Below are positions 10,246 through 16,464 of a stretch of DNA of 16,464 nucleotides, in pieces. The notes beneath the pieces are model-generated. The model did no database searches. It worked only from the letters and a program-made list of their open reading frames with translations, and had not been told where the DNA came from. Position 1 is the first letter of the stretch, and each line of letters begins with the position of its first letter. This DNA is from Cyclostephanos tholiformis (lineage: Eukaryota > Bacillariophyta > Thalassiosirophyceae > Thalassiosirales > Thalassiosiraceae). The position numbers and the translations under genes were made by a program. The DNA lies in the NCBI GenBank assembly GCA_036939975.1, contig JALLPB010000391.1, forward strand, positions 1-16,464. Direction: 5' to 3'.

Positions 10246-10554
10246 ATTCTAGACCTCTAGAATAGAATATAGAACTTGTATTCTATTTTGGAAATGAGAA
10301 AATATGAAAAAGGGTTATCATGGGAATGAATCCCTCCCTCGGTGCCTCACTAGATTCCTCAGCTTAGAGGAGGAAACTCTTATCCCTTAACCTCATTCAG
10401 AACATGATTTATTTGACAGAAAAATTTTTATTAGGACCAGTAGAAGATAATTTGAGAAATTATAAAAAGATTAAAAATAAAATTATTTTAATAAAATTAA
10501 TATGATCTACAGATAAAATTTAAATGCCCAGATCCCAGATTGCACCTTCAGAGG

Positions 10555-11171
10555 TTCCCAACTGCCTATCGATGCCCCCGCTTCTCTCTTCTCACTTCCA
10601 AGGGGGGTAGCACCCTCTTTCATCTCTGCTTCTGACAGCACACATTGGCCATTATTTACCTAAAAGACGGTGTCGACGGTGTGATTTACTATACCCGAGG
10701 ATATACCAACAGCAACATCTTTAAGTTCCGGAAAGTGGGATGGTGTATGAATATCAAGAGCAAATGGAACGGAATCTTTGGTCTTAGCTTAGATGACACT
10801 TGGAGAAGGAGAGAGAGAATGGGAATTATTCGTCTCTTTTTTTATTATTATGGCAGATAAGTCATTTCAGCATCTAAAGATGTCGTGCCGCTTTTTGCCT
10901 TATCTTCTAAGCATTACACAAAACAGGCAGGAGGCACACCAGCTGGAGATTGTTCTCCCCAAAAAGGGACGTCTTACCCTAATATCTCAAGAGAATAAGG
11001 TGGTTGGACTCCAGGTGGGGTTGTCACGAGGCAATAGGCTACAATATGAGTAGATAGTTCTTGTGTTACTTCTGTGTGCCATAAACGATTAATGATTTAC
11101 CGCAACGCAAACCAAATTTTTAACAAGCCCCATTAAATCACAGAGACTTCTGTGCTCAAAAAACGGATCTT
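10555..11171. other. Gene-free stretch with a possible coding remnant
   Basis: No gene is recognisable. On the minus strand a frame from 10788 down to 10507 reads 94 codons with a single internal TAG (10662-10660) and a protein-like composition (for example SSGIVNHTVDTVF before the stop and KEGATPLGSEKREAG after it). It runs into the inverted-repeat arm, so it may be a fragment of an old element. The overlapping + strand frame at 10645-10860 is equally open, which weakens the case. The last 100 bases should include the 3' UTR of the copper chaperone gene. Confidence 0.4.
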
Positions 11172-11905
11172 TTAGGATGCCAACGCCACTGATTTGCCAC
11201 TTGCTTGAGACCACTGGGTTGGAGTAACAAAAAATAAACGGTCCAAAACCATGATGAAAAGAATCGTAAACAACGTTCAAGTTCAACAAGGCTTACTTTT
11301 TTTAACATTTCCAACATTTCCGAAGCGGAAACACCATCGGCATGTGTCACAACAACCGTTTTCGCTGCAACATTCGTTTCTATATCCGTCACCCCTGCGA
11401 AACGTGCAATGATTGGCAATGCATGGTTGAGGTTCCGAGGGTCCGCATTCAAACTAGAATAGTCCTATACGCACCATCAATCTTCCCTAGGATGCGCTTG
11501 ACAGCACTCGCACATCCTTCACTTTTGTGCGCGTATATTTCATGAAACAATCTCAGAAATGAGTGATGTTGACATAAAAAATCGTTATTTCAATTCAATT
11601 CGGACATTTCTCCGCCCTTCGCAAGCACCGGCGGTAGTCGATCGATTTTTCCGTCCCGCCAAACTCGCCTTGTTATTCTGCAACAAATGTTGACTCCTGT
11701 GTTTCCATACACGTTGTAATCCTCGCCCACCGCGCCAAGACCTCGTAAGATGCATTCCATCTCGCGAATTATCAACGCGGGATCGAGCTCATTCATGCGA
11801 CGGCCCGACGCCCCTTGAATTATTTTCGTCCCTGCGGCGAATAACACTTGAAAAAAAATGGCGAACTAACCATGTCATCCCAACATCAAATCGTGTCTCC
11901 GTCAT
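11172..11905 (-). CDS. ATX1: ATX1-type copper chaperone (HMA domain), four exons
   Basis: Small cytosolic metallochaperone that binds Cu(I) and passes it to copper-transporting P-type ATPases of the secretory pathway. Exons (minus strand): 11905-11871, 11521-11475, 11394-11297, 11213-11172, giving 73 residues. The whole protein is one heavy-metal-associated domain. The metal site MTCEGC is at residues 10-15 with Cys 12 and Cys 15, and the following helix CASAVKRILGKIDGV is typical. The second Cys-site half only appears when the 349-nt first intron (11522-11870) is removed, since the junction TG/T falls inside Cys 12. Introns 2 and 3 are 80 and 83 nt. Length matches yeast Atx1 (73). The C-terminus ends WSQASGKSVALAS. 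The gene is divergent from the membrane protein at 12216. All splice phases agree, so the assignment is strong. Confidence 0.88.
11590..11796 (-). CDS. Coding-like open frame nested in intron 1 of the copper chaperone
   Basis: A 68-residue frame starts at ATG 11796 and lies entirely inside the chaperone's first intron, on the same strand. It is open further upstream to about 11847, where a good acceptor (CGCCGCAG) precedes GGACGAAAATAATTC. The translation has a mixed, folded-protein-like composition (LDPALIIREMECILRGLGA, then a segment with Cys-Cys). It faintly resembles the start of kinase-associated KA1 domains, but I would not assign that. The region is more GC-rich than the other introns. 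It could be an alternative exon, a nested gene or an exon remnant; it could also be chance. Confidence 0.3.
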   Translation of the reverse strand: MNELDPALIIREMECILRGLGAVGEDYNVYGNTGVNICCRITRRVWRDGKIDRLPPVLAKGGEMSELN

Positions 11906-12215
11906 TCGGTAACTTTTGGAAGAGCACTTCTTGTAGTGAACGAAAATGATTTGGTGAGAGGATGAAACGAGCGTAGCGGGACAACGAGGATAATATTATG
12001 ATAGTGTAGTAATAATAATATGGGCAGCTTACCATAATACAAAACCTACGATAGCTCGGCAATCAGAGGTATGGCAAGTAGGTATGTACGATAGGGGCGG
12101 GGTAGAAATTCACAGGTGGTGGTTTTCAGGCAAGTTCGTATTTATGATATGGTACCGTACGTACGGAAACTTTCACAAAAGTAAAGAATTTCTGTTTCTT
12201 GGAAGAGTGGAAAAA
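11906..12215. promoter_or_regulatory. Divergent intergenic region between chaperone and membrane protein genes
   Basis: This 310-base gap separates the start codons of two divergent genes and should hold both promoters. It contains an AT-rich block with AATAATATTATGATAG and AATAATAATATGG (about 11988-12022). On the minus strand a good donor, GTAAGC, at about 12031 and an acceptor-like CTACAAG near 11930 could delimit an intron in the chaperone's 5' UTR. On the + strand a frame upstream of 12216 is open from ATG 12084, but its translation looks like leader rather than protein. Confidence 0.4.
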
Positions 12216-13405
12216 ATGAACGGCGCCGCCTCCAACGAAGAGGGCGGCAGTCCGTGCTGTAAAACTCCTATGGACTATGATCAAAACTACCAAAATGAAG
12301 ACAAGGACGATGGAGCAGCCCTGGGATACATGTCGTACTCTTCTCCGGCCGTTCATCGCCCGACCATGACCGCCACCCCCAGTCCAGGTTTCGCCACAAA
12401 CCCGATGGGACCGCTCAATTGCTCCTACAACATCCTGCTAGTGTACAGGCTGAACGAGATGCGCCATATGGAAAATCTAAACTTCGCGCTCGCCATTGCC
12501 TGTCTCGGATATTGGTGAGCAGTGCTACATTATGTATATCCTGTTCGTGGCGTTGATTGATGACTTCCAGGTGTCCTCATCCCATCGGATCTGTTCCTAC
12601 GACATCATTCATCGCAGTGGGCTCAATTTATCCCTGATCGTGGTCAACTATGTCAACTCCCACCACGAGGATCCGCCAGTTTCCGTAAAAGCGTGAGTTA
12701 GCATTAGATGTCGTCCTGCATCTTTCATGTTTTACACATTGATGGGGCCCTAACCATTTATGAGAGACGTTATTCTTCACAACGAACAGTTTTCACATAC
12801 TGGAGTTCCTCGGCACCTTCGTCTTCTCCGTAGTCACTTGCATATCCCTTACGTCTACACCCAAATCCATCCTGAACATTTACGACAATCCCCTAACGCT
12901 TCGACTTGTACTCTTCTTCAACATAGTCGCGGCGTCCATTCCCGCCGTCCTCGTTATGCTCAACTACGAGTACTTCGAAATCGTAAGCCACGAGATAGAG
13001 TACATAAATGAGGTTACGATGAGCTTCGTTGACCTTGTCCTACTTTGGTCGCTTTGCAGTTTTGAAGGCCAGACGTCGACGGTGTGGATGGCGTGCATCG
13101 CAAGCTTCATCTCGCTGATGCAGCTGGCAGTGTACAACTGCATGGGAAGGACCGAGGACGGAGATATGGTTGGAGAGGTACCCGCGCACTTCCTGGAATT
13201 TTCTTTCGAGATCATAAGCAGCCTCATCGCATTCTGGTTCTGCATGGATAATTGTTATGTATGCGGGAAGGAAATCGGCGAAATTCTCTATGGCACCCAC
13301 GAATATTGTAATATTTGTGATGCCAGCTCGAGGGAATTTACAGGGACATATTTTCGCAGCACCAACAACAGATGCAAGGGGGCCAAAATATACGGTAGCG
13401 TGTGA
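12216..13405 (+). CDS. Multi-pass membrane protein of unknown family, about three exons
   Basis: I do not recognise the family. The N-terminal part (from ATG 12216) is hydrophilic with acidic and Ser/Pro segments. The intron 12693-12789 (GTGAGT...CAG, 97 nt) is well supported: it joins VSVKA to FHILEFLGTFVFSVVTCISL in phase. The last exon, 12790-13405, encodes about five hydrophobic segments: FHILEFLGTFVFSVVTCISL, LRLVLFFNIVAASIPAVLVML, MSFVDLVLLWSLC, WMACIASFISLMQLAVYNCM and LEFSFEIISSLIAFWFCMDN. A Cys-rich tail with CxxC (CNIC) follows. The joint between exons 1 and 2 is unresolved: an 82-nt intron 12441-12522 with a weak donor GTGTAC restores the frame (about 336 residues), but the region it removes looks coding, so a one-base shift near 12509 is the alternative. 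An in-frame ATG also exists at 12084. Confidence 0.6.
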
Positions 13406-13694
13406 TGCAATATTGGCTTGTCCCGCGATGGGGTACGCGCCCAAACGCTCGAATAATGATTTGTGGAATGCAACATTAGGTGCGCCCACAATTTATGCTA
13501 GTTTAATCCTAAACATCTGTCGTACACTTGTCAAATAATACCGAGTGCTGATTATTGGTAAATCGCACGTGTATCGACTCAATTCCGATTGTGCCTCTTA
13601 AAATTCCATGACCTCCGAATACATCATCGGTCGCATCGGCTAATTTACCCCAATCTTATGATTTTTGATCTCGCACACGACCTCTCTCTTCATA
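13406..13694. other. Convergent intergenic gap, nothing recognised
   Basis: This 289-base gap lies between the 3' ends of the membrane-protein gene and the small minus-strand gene. I see no RNA gene, repeat or clear polyadenylation hexamer on either strand. Short open frames on both strands here are chance overlaps. Confidence 0.5.
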
Positions 13695-14227
13695 TCATTT
13701 ACGATCATCTTCCGCATTTTGCCTCGCCTCCTCGTTCTCGGCCGTTTCCGTTTCTCCCTTCTTCTTGCTCGTCTCATTCGAAGGAGTAGTAGAAGTACTT
13801 GATGACGGACTGCCAAAAATGGAATCAAAATTCATGGTGTACTTACCACCGCCCCCCCATCCCGATTCGGCAGGTTTGAATGCGATGCTGTTATTGCGTG
13901 ACAAATCGGTGTTTGATTCGTATTCGATTTCGAATGGGTTTTGTTTCGTTTTTGTTGTTCGTGCATTTCGATGAGCAAAGCGGTGGGAAGTGTGAGGAAG
14001 GGGCGCGTTCACACGAGAACGAAAATAAATGAATTATTCGTCGGGGGACATAGAGCAAATCACAATTTTTTTGCAGCGTACATGAATGAGGGGAGGCACG
14101 GGTGAAAACAAACGTTGACATCAGGTAAAGGAAAATTGATCGCTCACTCGGTAGAATGCAAACGCTGTTCTGATGACGTGGACGAATCCTCCGAGGAGAA
14201 GTGACGAACGACAGTCTTGGTAGACAT
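13695..14227 (-). CDS. Hypothetical 90-residue low-complexity protein, two exons
   Basis: Exons on the minus strand are 14227-14148 and 13887-13695, joined across a 260-nt intron (GTGAGC...AACAG) in matching phase 2. The start MSTKTVVRHFSSEDSS has a good context (GCCGCCATG). The second exon encodes a Gly/Trp-rich centre (ESGWGGGGKYTMNFDSIFGS), then a Ser/Thr run and a charged Lys/Glu/Asp tail. There is no membrane segment and no recognised domain. The protein is probably intrinsically disordered. The support comes from the phase agreement, the good start context and the striking absence of AG in the intron before the acceptor. An alternative reading keeps the frame upstream of 13887 open to about 14012 (NPFEIEYESNTDLSRNNS), but that lacks an ATG. 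Confidence 0.55.
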
Positions 14228-14814
14228 GGCGGCGGCGGCGCATTGATGCCACCGCATTGGCGCCGGTAGTATCAATGACCGGAGGACGGATGAGGACGGG
14301 ATCATCGTTTTCTATTATATGTTGTGCGCGTGATCCCAACGAGAGTTGTGTGAAAGGCAAGTATTTAACGGGACAATTTTGTGAATGTGAGAATGAACGT
14401 CTCTTTCGTCGACGACAAAACTTGTCATCGTAACCTTGATTGGTAGTATATTCAACAAGCATAATATAGAGAATGAAGGCCATTCACCTCAACTATGTCC
14501 CACTGTCGAGGAAGTGCGTCGCAGAGGAAGGCATGCATGATATTGTTTTTCCCATCCCCGGCACAACATGCACAAGCAAATCTGCCTGCGACCTCAACTA
14601 CCAAACCAGTAGTTAGATTGCTCTCACCATTCAGTGTTGATGAATGCAAGGCGCGACGGATTGAGTTGGGATAGGGGGTGGACCCTGCGCGGCGTAGTCA
14701 ACCAATAAAATAATACTAGGTAGGTATATTATTAACAACGCGACTTTTTTTTTTAGGGCCGCTTGAGAGCGAGGTGTGGTGTTGCGGAAAATAATCTCGT
14801 CCAGGAGCGAGTAT
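14228..14814. other. Upstream region of the small gene, no convincing gene
   Basis: A (GGC)n run at 14228-14241 directly adjoins the start codon of the minus-strand gene. Minus-strand frames at 14121-14483 and 14452-14649 are open but the first overlaps the small gene's exon in another frame. The second contains a segment with CACC and a possible donor at 14490, so an upstream non-coding or unrecognised exon is conceivable. A 47-codon + strand frame starts at ATG 14473. None has a recognisable domain. A T10 run lies near 14747-14756. Confidence 0.4.
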
Positions 14815-15011
14815 CTACCGTATTCACCGTGGCATAAGCTCCGCTTCCCGCCATATTTCTTTTGCAGTTTGGTACGTAGAGGTAGATAAAATCAAAATTT
14901 TACACCCCCAGCGGATTCGTCATTAAATTCTGCGTTGGACTAATATTATGTTCTGTAATTCCAAAAACATTTTGGCGGGAAGTGGTGCTTATGCCCCGGT
15001 GAATACGGTAG
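14815..15011. mobile_element. MITE, 197 bp with 43-bp terminal inverted repeats
   Basis: The left end 14815-14857 (CTACCGTATTCACCGTGGCA and so on) and the right end (about 14969-15011) are reverse complements over 43 bases with about four mismatches. The interior, about 110 bases, has no coding capacity. TA dinucleotides flank both ends (TA then T at 14812-14814 on the left, TA at 15012-15013 on the right), roughly as expected for a Tc1/mariner/pogo target site, though one base is out of register on the left. It is a non-autonomous element that would need a transposase in trans. Confidence 0.85.
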
Positions 15012-15339
15012 TACAAGTTTAATGTGAGTCCTGAAACGCCCCCAAACCGACATCCACTCACCCTACATACGTCGTTTGTAGTAAAAGTAGATAAAGACTA
15101 TTAGAACTAACTTCTATGGCCCAATAGACTGCATAGGTGTGTAGAGCTTGATGTGACGGTCACATCAGCTACTGGGACCGTCTTCATCCGATGTCATCTT
15201 GGGGGTCAACGGCGCGCCCATTTTCACCTAGCGCGCGCTTCGCGACCCAAGAACTGTGCCAACATGTCATGTCGGGTCGACTTTCCGACATCATTGCTTT
15301 GACTACTCCGTTTCAACACTATACACCCCGTTGCCCAAC
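15012..15339. other. Leader region of the transposase, holding one palindrome
   Basis: No gene is seen. A 19-bp interrupted palindrome TGATGTGAC-G-GTCACATCA lies at 15149-15167 and extends outward to AGCT with one bulged base. The left terminus of the transposase-bearing element should fall here, but since its right end is outside the window I cannot define it. The transposase frame is open from about 15256 but has no ATG before 15340. Confidence 0.4.
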
Positions 15340-16464
15340 ATGTCAAAGAAGAGTGCAGCACAACTGAAAAAGGTCAATGAAGCCGTGCAGATCCTCAACA
15401 CCACCACCGGTGTCAACGTTCCAATGGCGATGATTCTGGCAGGATTTCCCAAGAAGGAAACCACTAACGAGACCGTACACCGGATGATACGTCGTCGTCT
15501 TGAGGCTGTCCTCCAGGCTGCTGCAGTACGAATCGTAACAAGCAATAGTACGGACCTATCACCGTTGACCGGCGAAGACGATGACCCATCATCAACGACG
15601 ACGTCGACGATGACGATGACGACGACGGGACCAACACACCCGAAGCCGAAGAGGAAGCAGATTTGCTCAACTGCATCCACCGTCTAGCAAAGGCGTGTTG
15701 ACCACGTAGCCGCAAAGAGGCACAAGTCGGATGCACACAAGGTGGCCGTGCGCCTATTTTATTCTGAGAAGCAGAAGCCGGATGGCATGTCTACCCGACA
15801 GGTGCAGGAACACATCACGGCGAAGTACAAAACTTGCCCTTCGATCGCAACAATCAGCCGTTATACGTCAAAGGAAGAACTCGTCAATGCATCGCTGATG
15901 AAGATGGGTCCCACAGGGCATATTTCGGCGACAACATATAAGTTTCTATGCCAGGCTTACAAGAGCCTCGTGCCGATCAATCAAATGAATGCATGCCCGG
16001 GCAACAACTCTCGGGCGAAATTGATCCCGATGTTTTCGAGGACTTTAAATGTCAGTACAGTCCAGGCGACGGGGATTTTTAATCGAGTCATCCGCGACAC
16101 GGCGACAGACATCCATGCCGATCGGCTGAATTGTGCGGAAGACCGTCGCATCTGCTGGACCACGTTCCAAAATTTGGATCTGTGGTTTGACAGCTGGGAA
16201 AAGTTTGTAGTCGAATATGGATTCGCGACAATCAACCCAGACGGATCACTGTATTTTCCCAACGAGATGAAAGCGCGGATAATTAATATGGACGAGACAT
16301 GTTTGTCTCTCGACGGGAGCAACAGCAATCGAGGCGGAGGTCCGACTGTGACGTACTATGACGTACGCTTCTCACAGCTTGGAAAAGCAACGTTGAAGTT
16401 GGCTCTTTCGACGACGATGATAAGCGGGAGCTCAGCGGCGGGCAAGGCAATTCCCCCCCACTTC
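15340..16464 (+). pseudogene. pogo/DDE_1-type transposase, decayed and cut by the window end
   Basis: One reading frame runs from ATG 15340 to the window end, 375 codons, interrupted only by a TAG at 15685-15687 (codon 116). The N-terminal part (MSKKSAAQLKKVNEAVQILN onward) is a basic helical region, probably DNA binding. A low-complexity linker built on GAC/GAT repeats follows (15580-15630). After the stop comes a second helix-turn-helix-like part (MSTRQVQEHITAKYKTCPS) and then the start of the catalytic domain with INMDETCLSLDGS; the presumed first catalytic Asp is encoded at 16291-16293. The rest of the DDE triad lies beyond the window. Such genes are transposases of the pogo/Tc1 superfamily, common in diatom genomes. 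The stop, and a better-looking alternative frame around it, suggest a degenerate copy. A shorter product from ATG 15784 is possible. Confidence 0.78.

Larger units (their letters stand above)
8450..10554. mobile_element. Candidate repeat element bounded by inverted repeats
   Basis: A 23-bp perfect inverted repeat lies at 8450-8472 and 10532-10554 (CCTCTGAAGGTGCAATCTGG then GAT, reading inward). Weaker colinear similarity continues inward for roughly 100-120 bases, for example AAATTATCT at 8555 facing its complement at 10445-10453, at nearly equal distance from the ends. The 2.1-kb interior is AT-rich, lacks recognisable genes and is rich in hairpins. This may be a non-autonomous transposon, or two copies of one dispersed repeat lying head to head. 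I see no convincing target-site duplication, so the boundaries and class are uncertain. Short open frames inside (minus strand 9274-9456 and 9507-9713) have no recognisable homology. Confidence 0.45.

Noticed and set aside
11342..11545. + strand open frame of 67 codons with several Cys
   Set aside because: It is the antisense shadow of copper chaperone exons 2 and 3, which are fixed by HMA motifs and splice phase.
12515..12570. 56-nt intron GTGAGC...TTCCAG in the membrane-protein gene
   Set aside because: Both splice sites look good, but joining them puts the next exon in a frame that stops after about 20 codons and does not connect to the well-supported third exon.
13040..13489. 149-codon minus-strand open frame
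   Set aside because: It is antisense to the membrane-protein exon, whose + strand reading has clear membrane helices and correct splice phase.
1..16464. CRISPR arrays, tRNA or rRNA genes, bacterial operon signals
   Set aside because: No regularly spaced repeats, tRNA-like cloverleaf or rRNA segment was seen, and the intron-bearing genes show that this is eukaryotic DNA.

Overview
The window reads as nuclear DNA of a unicellular eukaryotic alga, most likely a centric diatom. The visible grounds are several compact multi-exon genes on both strands with mostly 80-115 nt GT-AG introns (donors such as GTGAGT and GTAAGT), a plant-type mitochondrial i-AAA protease, a modular Cys-rich secreted protein with a peritrophin-A-like chitin-binding domain, and a pogo/DDE_1-type transposase. 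The taxon is inferred from style and family content, not from a marker gene.

Layout. At 1-618 there is no gene, but a (GGGA)n tract. At 619-3474 (+) is a complete six-exon FtsH/YME1-type protease. Convergent to it, at 3695-7262 (-), is a gene I reassembled from seven exons. It encodes about 1014 residues: signal-like N-terminus, CBM14/peritrophin-A-like domain, six small six-Cys modules, three CxxC...CC modules and a hydrophobic GPI-like tail. From 7263 to 11171 there is a gene-poor, AT-rich stretch of about 3.9 kb. It contains a pair of inverted repeats about 2.1 kb apart (8450 and 10554) that enclose many hairpins and a perfect 38-bp palindrome.

The right part is denser. At 11172-11905 (-) is a four-exon ATX1-type copper chaperone of 73 residues, whose 349-nt first intron holds a coding-like open frame. 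Diverging from it, at 12216-13405 (+), is a multi-pass membrane protein of unknown family with one unresolved exon joint. At 13695-14227 (-) is a two-exon gene for a 90-residue low-complexity protein; its intron has no AG for 250 nt before the acceptor. A 197-bp MITE with 43-bp terminal inverted repeats lies at 14815-15011. The window ends inside a decayed transposase (15340-16464) with an in-frame stop.

The genes do not form a pathway. The protease acts in mitochondria, the chaperone in cytosolic copper delivery, and the Cys-rich protein probably at the cell surface or wall. The most novel item is the Cys-rich modular protein; the most useful structural observations are the nested intronic frame, the AG-free intron and the two repeat elements.
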